Source: Fundidesulfovibrio magnetotacticus (GTDB lineage Bacteria; Desulfobacterota; Desulfovibrionia; Desulfovibrionales; Desulfovibrionaceae). From it: a stretch of 64,000 nucleotides of DNA. The notes below the pieces were generated by a model. That model saw only the letters and a list, made by a program, of their open reading frames with translations, did not search any database and was not told the origin of the DNA. Each line of letters begins with the position of its first letter. Position 1 is the first letter of the stretch. The position numbers and the translations under genes were made by a program. Shown here piece by piece: positions 15,907 through 23,918 of the stretch. Where the stretch lies: contig NZ_BLTE01000016.1 of the NCBI RefSeq assembly GCF_013019105.1, positions 50,090 to 114,089 on the forward strand, given 5' to 3'.

Positions 15907-16814
15907 GGCTTGCGCTCCGTGGGTCTCTGGATAAGCTCCCAGGGCCGCTCGCGCAGCCGGGAGGAAAGCTGTTTCAAGTCTTCGCTGATGCGGTCCACAT
16001 TGGCAAGGATGTCTTCCAGGCGCTCCTGGTCGTGCCGTACGGCCTTGTTCAGTGTCCCCGCCGTATCTCCCACGCTCTTCACCTCGATTCGGATGTCGGC
16101 GAGGGTCTTTTCCAACTCCGTCTTCAGGCTGTTGACGGCCTGCTCCAACGAGCCTGCCAAGCGTGAGACATTTTCCGCCGCTGTTTTGCCGCCAGCAGTC
16201 AACTGCTGGAAATCTTTGCGAATTTGTTTCACGGTACCGTTCAGTTCGTCGATGAGCGCGGGGCTTTTCGAGAGCAATTCCGAGATGCGCGCCGCGTTTT
16301 CGCCTCCGAAGATGGTTTCCAGGCTACCAGCGATGCGGTCCAGGCGCGGACGCAGGTCGGCGATCAACTCTCCCGCCAGGTTGGCCAACTGGGTCATGTC
16401 CACGGACTCCACCGTGGGGATCGTTGACCCTTGGGGCAGCCGGGCTCCCAGTTCGCCCACTGGCTCCAGGAAGACGTAGTAATCGCCCACCAATCCTTTC
16501 TGGGCGATGCGCGCCACCACGCCCTGCCGGATGGGCGCGTCCGGCGCGAGCCCCAACGTCACCCGGATGAGGCGGGCGTCGTCCTGGTCCACGCCCACGG
16601 AGAGCACGCGGCCCACGTCCAGGCCGCCGTATTTGACCGGACGGCCCGCCGAGAGGTCCTTCACGCTGCGGAAGAGCGCCGAATAGAGCTCCTGGCGCTC
16701 CCAGAAGCGGTAGCCGCCCAGGATGACCACGAACGTGCCCAGCACGGCCAGGCAGGCCGCGATGGCCAGGCTGGCCTTGAGCGTGTCCTTGGATTTCGCG
16801 TTTTTCGTGAACAC
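15903..16814 (-). CDS. mlaD: MCE-domain substrate-binding protein (MlaD family)
   Basis: About 303 residues from GTG 16814 (start uncertain; no ATG is available before the transmembrane helix). One N-terminal membrane helix (LAIAACLAVLGTFVVILGGY), one MCE domain (SAGRPVKYGGLDVGRVLSVGVD...GLVGDYYVFLEPVG, about 40-135), then a long alpha-helical tail with heptad-like repeats (about 180-300). Periplasmic lipid-binding subunit of an MCE transporter that moves phospholipids between membranes. The helical tail is longer than in the short E. coli MlaD (183 residues). Direction of transport unknown. Confidence 0.85.
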   Translation of the reverse strand: MFTKNAKSKDTLKASLAIAACLAVLGTFVVILGGYRFWERQELYSALFRSVKDLSAGRPVKYGGLDVGRVLSVGVDQDDARLIRVTLGLAPDAPIRQGVVARIAQKGLVGDYYVFLEPVGELGARLPQGSTIPTVESVDMTQLANLAGELIADLRPRLDRIAGSLETIFGGENAARISELLSKSPALIDELNGTVKQIRKDFQQLTAGGKTAAENVSRLAGSLEQAVNSLKTELEKTLADIRIEVKSVGDTAGTLNKAVRHDQERLEDILANVDRISEDLKQLSSRLRERPWELIQRPTERKP

Positions 16815-16840
16815 CGGCTGCTCGCTTGTAGACGTTGCGC

Positions 16841-17635
16841 CTATCCCACGGCCTGCGGCCTGTGCCGCTCCCGGTTGGGCAGGCGATTGAGGAACTGCAC
16901 CAGGAAGGGGTCCTCGCTTTGGCGCAGGTGCGCGGGGTCGCCTTGGAAGACCATGGCGCCCTTGTTGAGCACCACCACGTGGTCCGCAATGGTGTACACG
17001 CTCTCCAGGTCGTGGGAAACCACCACGATGGTCATGCCGAAGGCTTCCTTGAGGTCCAGGATGAGCCTGTCCAGGTCTGCCGCCGTGATGGGGTCCAGCC
17101 CGGAGGTTGGTTCGTCGCACAGGAGGACCTTCGGGTCCAGCGCCAGGGCGCGCGCCAGCCCCGCGCGCTTGCGCATGCCGCCCGAGAGCTGGTTGGGGAA
17201 GAAATCCATGAAGGCGTCCAAGCCCACCAGGGAGAGCTTCATGCGCACCATGGTCTCGATGAGGTCTTCATCGAGGTTGGTGTGTTCGCGGATGGGCAAG
17301 GCGATGTTCTCGCCCAGGGGCAGCGAGCCCAGGAGCGCGCCGTCCTGGAAGAGCACGCCCAGCCGTTTGCGGATTTCGCGCAGCTGGTCCGCCTGAAGGG
17401 CGTAGAGGTCGTAGCCGCCCAGGAGCACGCGCCCGCTGGTGGGCGGCAGAAGGCCGAGAATCGCCTTGAGCAGCGTGGATTTCCCCCCGCCGGACCCTCC
17501 GAGGATCACGGAAATGCGCCCCCGGGGCAGCACGGCCGAGATGCCCTTGAGGATCTCCCGCTCCTGGTAACCCACGCGGATGGCGTCCAGGACGATGTCC
17601 GGGGCTGCGTGGGTGGTGGTCCAGTCGGTGTCCAT
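16841..17635 (-). CDS. mlaF: MCE/Mla ABC transporter ATP-binding protein
   Basis: 264 residues. Walker A GGSGGGKST (about 46-54), Q-loop LFQDGALLGSLPLGENIALP, signature LSGGMRKRAGLARAL, Walker B VLLCDEPTSGLDP and H-loop VVSHDLESV. The LFQDGALF-like segment and 'SGGM-x-KR' signature are typical of MlaF/MkL-type ATPases. Cytoplasmic motor for the MlaE permease encoded 1 bp upstream. Confidence 0.9.
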   Translation of the reverse strand: MDTDWTTTHAAPDIVLDAIRVGYQEREILKGISAVLPRGRISVILGGSGGGKSTLLKAILGLLPPTSGRVLLGGYDLYALQADQLREIRKRLGVLFQDGALLGSLPLGENIALPIREHTNLDEDLIETMVRMKLSLVGLDAFMDFFPNQLSGGMRKRAGLARALALDPKVLLCDEPTSGLDPITAADLDRLILDLKEAFGMTIVVVSHDLESVYTIADHVVVLNKGAMVFQGDPAHLRQSEDPFLVQFLNRLPNRERHRPQAVG

Positions 17636-17636
17636 G

Positions 17637-18386
17637 TCAGCGGGAGATGTAGGTAAGGGCCGTGAAAAAGAGGTCCAGCAGCACGATCATCAAGATGGAT
17701 TGCACCACCGAGCGCGTCGTGCGGTTGCCCACGTCCAGGGCCCCTTCGCGTGCCAGAAATCCCTGCCAGCAGCTGATGAGCGTAATGGTCAGCCCGAAGG
17801 CCACGCTCTTCACCAGGCCCGAGAAGAGCAGGCGCAGGCTGAGGAAATTCGACGTCTGGTCGTAGTAACCCTTGGCCGAGAGGCCGAGCACGGTGACGGA
17901 AAACACCCCGCCCGAGAGCACGCCCGCGAAATCCGCCCAGACCGTGAGCAGCGGGGCCATGAGCGCCATGGCCAGGCACTTGGGCCACACGAGGTAGCGC
18001 ACGCTGTCCAGGCCCATCACTTCAAGGGCGTCGATCTCCTCGGAAATCTTCATGGTGGCGATTTCGGCCGTGAAGGCCGCACCCGCGCGCCCAGAGAGGA
18101 TGAGCGCCGTGAGCAGCGGGCCGAGTTCCGCCACGATGGTCACGCCAACGAGGTTGGCCACGTAGGAGAGAGCACCCACCTTTTCCAGTTGCGCGGCGGC
18201 CTGGAGCGCCAGAATGATGCCGGTGCAGGCGGCGATCAGCGTGACGATGGGCAGTGAATCGGCCCCCACCCACGCGAAATGACGCCAGTTCTGCCAGCGC
18301 ATGTATTTCTTTGTGGAGAAAGGGCTGCGCAGGCACTCCAGGAGACGGTTGACCAGCCAGAAGAATTGATCGCGCTCTTGTCCCAC
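17637..18386 (-). CDS. mlaE: MCE/Mla ABC transporter permease
   Basis: 249 residues with five to six hydrophobic segments. The MlaE family hallmarks SLPIVTLIAACTGIILALQAA, TIVAELGPLLTALILSGRAGAAFTAEIATMKISEEIDALEVMG and YLVWPKCLA are all present. Inner-membrane permease that pairs with MlaF and MlaD below it in the operon. Confidence 0.92.
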   Translation of the reverse strand: MGQERDQFFWLVNRLLECLRSPFSTKKYMRWQNWRHFAWVGADSLPIVTLIAACTGIILALQAAAQLEKVGALSYVANLVGVTIVAELGPLLTALILSGRAGAAFTAEIATMKISEEIDALEVMGLDSVRYLVWPKCLAMALMAPLLTVWADFAGVLSGGVFSVTVLGLSAKGYYDQTSNFLSLRLLFSGLVKSVAFGLTITLISCWQGFLAREGALDVGNRTTRSVVQSILMIVLLDLFFTALTYISR

Positions 18387-18392
18387 GGGTCC

Positions 18393-18710
18393 TCAGATGC
18401 CGAACAGATCCCCGATCTGGGTGAGGGAGAAGAGCTTCTGGACCTGGGGCGAAACGGATTCGATGCGGATGGTCCGCTGCTTCGATTTCAGTAACTTTCG
18501 CGTTTCGATGAGCACTGCCAGTCCCGAGCTGTCCACATAGGCAAGGTCTTTGAGGTCGAGAAGCAGCTCGCCCTGGGTTTTGCCGCAGAAATCCCTGAGC
18601 CAGTCGCGCACTTCCTGGGAATTGGTGAAATCTATGTCCCCGACGATGCGCGCCCTGGCCGTGCGCTCGTCGCCGTGGGCTTCCCAGGCGGTTGATTTCT
18701 CGTTGGACAT
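18393..18710 (-). CDS. STAS-domain protein (MlaB-like / anti-sigma antagonist-like)
   Basis: 105 residues with an RBS-like GAGGTGC. The STAS fold is visible: ARIVGDIDFTNSQEVRDWL, LLLDLKDLAYVDSSGLAVLIETRKLLK (with the Asp-Ser-Ser-Gly phospho-acceptor site of SpoIIAA-type proteins), and a C-terminal helix. Position directly before mlaE argues for a MlaB-like transporter subunit, although the intact DSSG leaves an anti-sigma-factor-antagonist role possible. Confidence 0.8.
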   Translation of the reverse strand: MSNEKSTAWEAHGDERTARARIVGDIDFTNSQEVRDWLRDFCGKTQGELLLDLKDLAYVDSSGLAVLIETRKLLKSKQRTIRIESVSPQVQKLFSLTQIGDLFGI

Positions 18711-18723
18711 CCCGGAGCACCTC

Positions 18724-19761
18724 TCAGTCTAGATCCAGCCACTGTTCCAGGACCGGGGGAGGCGTACCGGCCAGCGCGCGGCCCAGCTCCTCCAGGTTCG
18801 TCACCGCCGCGCCCACCTGCGCCACCACCACGCCCGCGGCACAGTTGGCCAGCAACGAGGCCTGCGCCAACCCTATCCCCGAGCCCAGGGCCATGGCCAG
18901 CACCGCGATGACCGTATCGCCCGCGCCGGTCACATCGAACACCGTGCGGGCCACCGTGGGCACGTGGAGCACCTTGCCCGGGGCCTCGAACACCGCCATG
19001 CCCTGCGCGCCCAGCGTGATGCACAGTTGGCGGCAGCGCAGTCGGCGAAAAATGGCCAGACCGGCCCGGATGACGCCCTCGCGCCCGGCGGCGTCCACGC
19101 CGCCCAGCTCCCCGGCCTCCTTGGCGTTGGGCGTGAGCAGGTCCACGCCCGTGTAGAGCCCGGCGTTGACCACCTTGGGGTCCACCAGCACGCGCAGGCC
19201 CCCTGCCCTTTCCGCGCGCGCCTGGGCCAGAGCTTCCATGATCTCGCGGCAGACCACGCCTTTGCCGTAGTCGGAGACGATCACCACGTCGTGAAGGGCG
19301 CACTCGTTCCGAAGGGCCTCCACCAGTCCGGCCCTGGTCGCGGGCCTGAGCTCGCCGGTTTCCTCGCGGTCAACGCGCAGCATCTGCTGCCCCCCCGCGA
19401 GGATGCGCGTTTTGATGGTGGTCAGACGGCCTTTCTCAACGATCATGAACCCAGGCAGGGATTCCCGGGCCATGAGTTCGTGCACGGCGCGGCCCGGGTC
19501 GTCCTCGCCGGTCACGCCCAAGAGCGTCACCGAGGCGTCCAGGGCCGAAAGGTTGCGCGCCACGTTGCCCGCGCCGCCCAGTGCGCGGCGCTCGCGGGCC
19601 ACGCGCACTACGGGGACGGGCGCTTCAGGGCTGATGCGCGCGGCGTCGCCAACGAGATAGTGGTCGAGCATCACGTCGCCCACCACCAGCACGCGCGCGC
19701 CGCGCAGCCTGCCCGCCAGGGCGGCCAGCCCGGCGGATGAAAGCGGCTCAGCGGGCGTCAT
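18724..19761 (-). CDS. hldA: D-glycero-beta-D-manno-heptose-7-phosphate kinase
   Basis: 345 residues, PfkB-type sugar kinase of the RfaE domain I group: LVVGDVMLDHYLVGDAARISPEAPVPVV, GGAGNVARNLSAL, LVDPKVVNAGLYTGVDLLTPN and the ATP/catalytic motif DVTGAGDTVIAVLA. It makes heptose 1,7-bisphosphate for the ADP-heptose branch of lipopolysaccharide core synthesis. Only the kinase domain is present; the nucleotidyltransferase (HldC) must be encoded elsewhere. Start overlaps the end of parB by 14 bp. Confidence 0.9.
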   Translation of the reverse strand: MTPAEPLSSAGLAALAGRLRGARVLVVGDVMLDHYLVGDAARISPEAPVPVVRVARERRALGGAGNVARNLSALDASVTLLGVTGEDDPGRAVHELMARESLPGFMIVEKGRLTTIKTRILAGGQQMLRVDREETGELRPATRAGLVEALRNECALHDVVIVSDYGKGVVCREIMEALAQARAERAGGLRVLVDPKVVNAGLYTGVDLLTPNAKEAGELGGVDAAGREGVIRAGLAIFRRLRCRQLCITLGAQGMAVFEAPGKVLHVPTVARTVFDVTGAGDTVIAVLAMALGSGIGLAQASLLANCAAGVVVAQVGAAVTNLEELGRALAGTPPPVLEQWLDLD

Positions 19762-20653
19762 CCACTCCCCAGGCGTCCAGAAGGGCCTTGAGCTCCTCGG
19801 CGCTGTTGTAGGAGAAGGTTATGCGCCCCTTGGCCTCGTCGCCGCCCACCTTCACGTTCACCCGGAAGCGGTCACGCAGGGCGCCGCCCAGTTCCGCGAG
19901 TCCGGCTGGAGTCCTGGTGCGTTGGCGGCGTTCGGCCTTTGGCTTGGCCGGCGCCCCGGAATCCTCCGGCAGTGCTTCGTGAACGCGCCAGTACCCGGCC
20001 TGGTCCTCGGTTTCGCGCACCGAGAGCCCCCGGTCCAGCACGCGCCGCCAGAGCTGTTCGCGCAGCGCTTCGTCCGTGATGGCCAGCAGGGCCCTGGCGT
20101 GCCCGGCTGTGATGCCGTCCTTGGAAAGGCTCTCCTGGATGGGCAGGGGCAACTGGAGCAGACGCAGGCTGTTGGCCACGGCCGAGCGGCTTTTACCCAC
20201 CTTCTGGGCCAGGGCCTCCTGGCTCAGCTCGAAGGAATTGAGCAGCTGGTCCAGGCCCTTTGCCTCTTCCAGGGCGTTCAGGTTCTCGCGCTGAAGGTTT
20301 TCAATGAGCGCAAGGGCGAGGCTCTGTTCGTCGGTGACCTCGCGCAGGAGCGCCGGGATGGTCTCCTTGCCAGCCAGCTTGCTGGCCCGCAGCCTGCGCT
20401 CGCCTGCCACCAGCTCGTAGCCGTGCGCCCCGGACTGAGCGGGACGGATGAGCACGGGCTGGAGCACGCCCTGCTCACGAATGGAGCTGGCCAGGTCCTG
20501 CAGGGATTCCTCGTCGAATTCGAAGCGGGGCTGGCGCGGGTTAGGACGGATGTCCTCCAGCTTGACGAGCATCACCTCGGGATGCTCCCGATCCACAGCC
20601 ATGCCCTTGAGGAGCACGTCCAACCCCCTGCCGAGTCCCATTGCCTTGGCCAT
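19748..20653 (-). CDS. parB: Chromosome-partitioning protein ParB
   Basis: 301 residues from ATG 20653 (GGGAGGTGTGTTG before it). N-terminal MAKAMGLGRGLDVLL contacts ParA in known ParBs; the CTPase/ParB domain has IRPNPRQPR, IREQGVLQPVLIRP and GERRLRASKLAG; then LIENLQRENLNALEEAKGL and the helix-turn-helix QEALAQKVGKSRSAVANSLRLLQLP that reads parS; a Pro/Arg-rich linker precedes the C-terminal dimer domain (DRFRVNVKVGGDEAKGRITF). First gene of the long minus-strand operon; parA is separate at 21646. Confidence 0.95.
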   Translation of the reverse strand: MAKAMGLGRGLDVLLKGMAVDREHPEVMLVKLEDIRPNPRQPRFEFDEESLQDLASSIREQGVLQPVLIRPAQSGAHGYELVAGERRLRASKLAGKETIPALLREVTDEQSLALALIENLQRENLNALEEAKGLDQLLNSFELSQEALAQKVGKSRSAVANSLRLLQLPLPIQESLSKDGITAGHARALLAITDEALREQLWRRVLDRGLSVRETEDQAGYWRVHEALPEDSGAPAKPKAERRQRTRTPAGLAELGGALRDRFRVNVKVGGDEAKGRITFSYNSAEELKALLDAWGVDDAR

Positions 20654-20760
20654 CAACACACCTCCCGCCAACACGGCGCGAAACTTGACTTCACTTGGGA
20701 ACTCCTTACCCTCAAGCCAACGCTTAACGCAAACGGAATCACCACCATCAGGAGGACACT

Positions 20761-21180
20761 GTGCCCGCCCCCAAGCATTTCCAGCCCCTTTTCGACGAGA
20801 ACCGCAACCTTGTTGGCGTGCTCCTGAGCCCCGAACTGTGGATGAAGGGCGAGAACCGCCTTTCGCCGGTCATCGACGACCTGCTCGCACAGCTGGACCC
20901 CGCCTCGGCCCCCCTGCCTGCCCCCGAACCCATGAAGGACTGGGAACTTCTGGCCCAGTACTGGGATTTCCAGTACCCCATGCCCACCGATGTGGCCTGC
21001 GAGAACTGCGGCAGCAGCACCGGCGACTGGAAGGCCGACGAACCTCGCAAGTTCCGCTTGAAGTCCGCCACACTGGGTGGCCTGGTGAACTTTGAATGCC
21101 AGGACTGCCGCGCCCGCATCCTCAAGCGACACTTCAAGAAACACGTGGACGTGGAGTGCAGGCCCTTCGTGGCGAAATGA
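20761..21180 (+). CDS. Conserved-type zinc-ribbon protein, unknown function
   Basis: 139 residues from GTG 20761, preceded by CAGGAGGACACT. N-terminal segment PKHFQPLFDENRNLVGVLLSPELW resembles linker regions in Desulfovibrio proteins; the C-terminal half has CENCGSSTGDW and CQDCRARILKRHFKKH, two CxxC pairs that could bind zinc. Divergent from parB and convergent towards parA. I do not recognise a function. Confidence 0.75.
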   Translation: MPAPKHFQPLFDENRNLVGVLLSPELWMKGENRLSPVIDDLLAQLDPASAPLPAPEPMKDWELLAQYWDFQYPMPTDVACENCGSSTGDWKADEPRKFRLKSATLGGLVNFECQDCRARILKRHFKKHVDVECRPFVAK

Positions 21181-21645
21181 CCGTCAGGGCCAGTTCGCTC
21201 TCGCCTTCTTCGATCCCTCCGAGCGCCAAACCGGGACATCCCGACAGGCGCTTCCCTCCCCTGCCCGACCAGACGGGCCACAGACCCCCAAAGCGTCCAT
21301 TCCAAGCACATCAGGGGCCTCACGGCCCCTCAGCTTGATGACAAAACCCGAAACGGGGTTAGTGGGTGCCGCTTACGGGCGGCAAAGCCGTCCTGCTCCA
21401 GGCTGCGCTTCGCGCGAGGCTGCCGATAAAGCCGCGAAGCCGATTACTTCCGCAGCCCCTGGGGCTTTACTCCCCCTGGCTGCTTCCAGCATAACCTCGG
21501 TAATCCAGTCGCGTGCCTCCACATGGGGCGGCAGAGCTCCAGGCATCCGTTCGCAGGGGGCGCGATGGCGCGGTGCAGACCGCAAAGCGTCTTGATCAAA
21601 AGGGGCATGGGGCGTAGGCCCCGGAAATCCGTGCCAGGAATCGTA
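21181..21645. other. 465-bp gene-free gap with hairpin and dispersed repeat
   Basis: Between the zinc-ribbon gene (+) and parA (-), both ending here. A GGGGCC-TCAC-type hairpin (about 21314-21329) could end transcription. The dispersed repeat at 21331-21413 follows. Minus-strand frames in 21373-21643 look coding-like for short runs but match nothing I recognise and are not called. Confidence 0.6.
21331..21413 (+). repeat. Dispersed 83-bp repeat, copy A
   Basis: Starts CAGCTTGATGACAAAACCCG and continues through an internal CCCCGTTT-like palindrome, GCCGCTTACGGGCGGCAAAG and CTCCAGGCTGCGCTTCGC. The same sequence occurs in reverse orientation at 54114-54198 with only a handful of differences. 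Both copies sit between genes. It contains short inverted repeats (for example GCCGCTTACGGGCGGC) but no reading frame. Confidence 0.85.
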
Positions 21646-22413
21646 TTAGCCCGCCGTCCGGCAGACCACTTCCCTGGCCAGGCTCAGGTAGGCTTCAGCG
21701 CCCTTGGACTTCACGTCGTAGGTGATGACGGACATGCCATGGCTGGGAGCCTCGGAGACGCGCACGTTGCGCGGCACCACGGTCTCGAAGTGGTGCTTGG
21801 GGAAACATTTGCGGATTTCGCGCTTCACATGGCGGTTCAGGCGATTGCGACCGTCGTACATGGTCATCACCACGCCCAGGAGGTTGAGCCCGGTGTTGAA
21901 GCGCTTGCGCACCAACTCGAAGGTGCGCAGGAGCTGGGCCACGCCCTCCAGGGCGTAGTATTCGCACTGCAGCGGCACCAGGAGTTCCGAAGCGGCGCAA
22001 AGGGCGTTGAGAGTGACCAGCCCCAGCGAGGGGGGACAGTCCAGGAGGATGAAATCGAAGTCTTCATCCAAGGTTGCGAGAAGGCTCTTCAGGAAATTCT
22101 CACGATTCTGCTTGTCGACAAGCTCGATATCGGCGGCCACCAGGTCGGACGTGGCCGGCAGCACGTAGAGATATGGCAGCGTGGTCTCGTAGACCGCTTC
22201 CCGGGCCTTGTCAGGCTCGTAGAGCACGGAATAGAGGTTCTCGCGCACCTGTTCGGGGTAGATGCCCACCCCGCTGGAGGCATTGGCCTGAGGATCGCAA
22301 TCCACCAGGAGAGTCTTTTTCTCCATCACCGCAAGGGCAGCTGCCAGATTGACGGCCGTTGTGGTCTTGCCCACGCCGCCTTTCTGGTTGGCGATCACGA
22401 TACATCTGGCCAT
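21646..22413 (-). CDS. parA: Chromosome-partitioning ATPase ParA (Soj)
   Basis: 255 residues from ATG 22413 (GTGGGGGCTCCA upstream; a GTG at 22425 is the alternative). Deviant Walker A KGGVGKTTT with the signature Lys, Walker A' LLVDCDPQANAS, Walker B FILLDCPPSLGLVTLNAL and QCEYYALEGVAQLL are all as in chromosomal Soj/ParA. ATP-dependent nucleoid binding drives segregation of ParB-parS. It follows a small unknown gene, with parS in the 39-bp gap between them. Confidence 0.96.
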   Translation of the reverse strand: MARCIVIANQKGGVGKTTTAVNLAAALAVMEKKTLLVDCDPQANASSGVGIYPEQVRENLYSVLYEPDKAREAVYETTLPYLYVLPATSDLVAADIELVDKQNRENFLKSLLATLDEDFDFILLDCPPSLGLVTLNALCAASELLVPLQCEYYALEGVAQLLRTFELVRKRFNTGLNLLGVVMTMYDGRNRLNRHVKREIRKCFPKHHFETVVPRNVRVSEAPSHGMSVITYDVKSKGAEAYLSLAREVVCRTAG

Positions 22414-22430
22414 TGGAGCCCCCACGGACC

Positions 22431-22454
22431 AGACTGTTTCACGTGAAACAGTCT
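22431..22454. promoter_or_regulatory. parS: parS centromere site
   Basis: The 16-bp TGTTTCACGTGAAACA at 22435-22450 equals the known bacterial parS consensus exactly, and the palindrome extends perfectly to 24 bp (22431-22454). It is bound by ParB to load the partition complex. It sits between the parA start and the stop of the preceding small gene, about 12 kb from dnaA. Confidence 0.95.
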
Positions 22455-22743
22455 AGGATTTGTATGTGCGATGGCAGAAATCCTGCGCATCCTGGAGCGA
22501 ATCGACCAGACGGATGGCATCCTCGCGTTTCCCTTTCTTGACAGTCTGGAGAAGCTGGTTCGCCAGGTGGGAAAAGTCTTCAGCTTCACCAGCCCAGTCT
22601 TCGTCCGCTTGAACGTGAAGCTGGGTGGTCAAGCGGGCAAAATGCGCCACGTCCTGCTCGTTGGGAAGTTGACCGTCCTGCACCTTGTCCAGAATCTTTT
22701 GGAAAGTCTGCTCGAGAGAACTTTTCAGTTGGCGGAAATCCAT
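22453..22743 (-). CDS. Small helical protein, unknown
   Basis: 96 residues, mostly charged and predicted helical (MDFRQLKSSLEQTFQKILDK...DFSHLANQLLQTVKKGKREDAIRLVDSLQDAQDFCH). No known motif. Its last codon touches parS, and parA follows in the same direction, so it may be cotranscribed with parA. Function unknown; the steady codon use and promoter upstream support a real gene. Confidence 0.7.
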   Translation of the reverse strand: MDFRQLKSSLEQTFQKILDKVQDGQLPNEQDVAHFARLTTQLHVQADEDWAGEAEDFSHLANQLLQTVKKGKREDAIRLVDSLQDAQDFCHRTYKS

Positions 22744-22788
22744 CCCCGTCTACCTATTGATGTTGAAAGTGCTTGAACCTTCACGGTC

Positions 22789-22817
22789 TTCCTAAGGAAG
22801 GGCCGTGATGCTGTCAA
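22789..22817 (-). promoter_or_regulatory. Candidate promoter of the small gene-parA unit
   Basis: On the minus strand TTGACA (22812-22817), 17-nt spacer, TAGGAA (22789-22794). The same bases form an imperfect hairpin (CACGGTCTTCC-TAA-GGAAGGGCCGTG, about 22782-22806), which may instead end the epimerase transcript coming from the same direction. Consensus match only. Confidence 0.35.
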
Positions 22818-22822
22818 GTTCG

Positions 22823-23830
22823 TCAAACGTTGTAATAGTCCTTATACCAAGAAACAAAGGCCTCAACACCCTTTTCCACCGGAGTGGACGGCTTGAAACC
22901 GACATCGCGCATCAAGTCGTCAACATTGGCGTACGTTGCAGGAACATCTCCAGGCTGCAAAGGAAGAAAATTCATACGCGCTTTCTTGCCCAGCGCCTTT
23001 TCGATGGCTTCAATGTAGACAAGCAGTTCCACGCAGGTGTTGTTGCCGATGTTGTAGAGCCGGTAGGGGCAGACGCTCGATGCAGGGGACGGGCGATCGC
23101 CGTCCCAATCGGGGTCTGCCTCGGGTTGACGCAGCGTGGTGCGCACAACGCCTTCCACGATGTCGTCGATGAAGGTGAAATCACGTTTCATGCGACCGTG
23201 GTTGAAGACCTGGATCGGCTGATCCTCAAGGATCGATTTTGTGAACAAAAACATGGCCATATCCGGCCTGCCCCAGGGGCCATAGACCGTGAAGAACCGA
23301 AGCCCCGTGCACGGCAGTCCGTAAAGGTAGGAATAGGTGTGGGCCATCAACTCGTTGGATTTCTTGGAAGCGGCATAGAGGCTGATGGGATGGTCCACAT
23401 TGGATTGCACGGAGAAGGGCATGTCCGTGTTCAAACCGTACACCGAACTGGACGATGCATACACCAGGTGCTGCACTTTGTTGTGGCGGCAGGCTTCCAG
23501 AAGGTTGGCGAAACCGACGATGTTGGACTGGATGTAGGCCGATGGATTCTCCAGGCTGTAGCGAACACCGGCCTGGGCGGCCATGTTGATCACGTGGGTG
23601 AAGTGGTTCGTGGAAAAGAGCGTGAAGAGAGCGTCTTTGTCCACAAGGTCCAGCTTCATGAACGTGAAATGGTCGTAGTCCTGAAGCATTTTCAGGCGGT
23701 CTTTTTTCAGGGCCACGGAGTAGTAGTCGTTGAGATTGTCCAATCCTACGACTGTGTGGCCCAAATCAAGGAGCCGTCGTGCCAGATGGTAACCGATGAA
23801 GCCAGCTGCACCGGTGACGAGAAATTTCAT
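22823..23830 (-). CDS. NAD-dependent epimerase, UDP-glucuronate 4-epimerase-like
   Basis: 335 residues, extended short-chain dehydrogenase. NAD loop TGAAGFIGYHLARRLL (about 6-21), LDNLNDYYS, NMAAQAGVRYSLENPSAY, the catalytic YAASK (Tyr/Lys) and FFTVYGPWGRPDMAMFLFTK. The 'AGVRYS' and 'GPWGRPDMA' signatures are those of UDP-glucuronate epimerases (CapI/LpsL type) used for surface polysaccharides. AGGA lies 5 nt before the ATG. Base composition is visibly more AT-rich than its neighbours (for example many AAA, TTT codons), suggesting later acquisition. It stands alone, without a polysaccharide cluster. Confidence 0.88.
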   Translation of the reverse strand: MKFLVTGAAGFIGYHLARRLLDLGHTVVGLDNLNDYYSVALKKDRLKMLQDYDHFTFMKLDLVDKDALFTLFSTNHFTHVINMAAQAGVRYSLENPSAYIQSNIVGFANLLEACRHNKVQHLVYASSSSVYGLNTDMPFSVQSNVDHPISLYAASKKSNELMAHTYSYLYGLPCTGLRFFTVYGPWGRPDMAMFLFTKSILEDQPIQVFNHGRMKRDFTFIDDIVEGVVRTTLRQPEADPDWDGDRPSPASSVCPYRLYNIGNNTCVELLVYIEAIEKALGKKARMNFLPLQPGDVPATYANVDDLMRDVGFKPSTPVEKGVEAFVSWYKDYYNV

Positions 23831-23918
23831 GAATTCCTCAGGTGAAGGAAGTGATGGATGATGTGGTTGCGGATTGCCGTAGGGCCTACTGGGCTACGCT
23901 CGCGTTTGTCAAGCGGGC

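Noticed and set aside
21373..21585. 70-codon minus-strand frame near parA
   Set aside because: Overlaps the dispersed repeat and has no recognisable domain or RBS.
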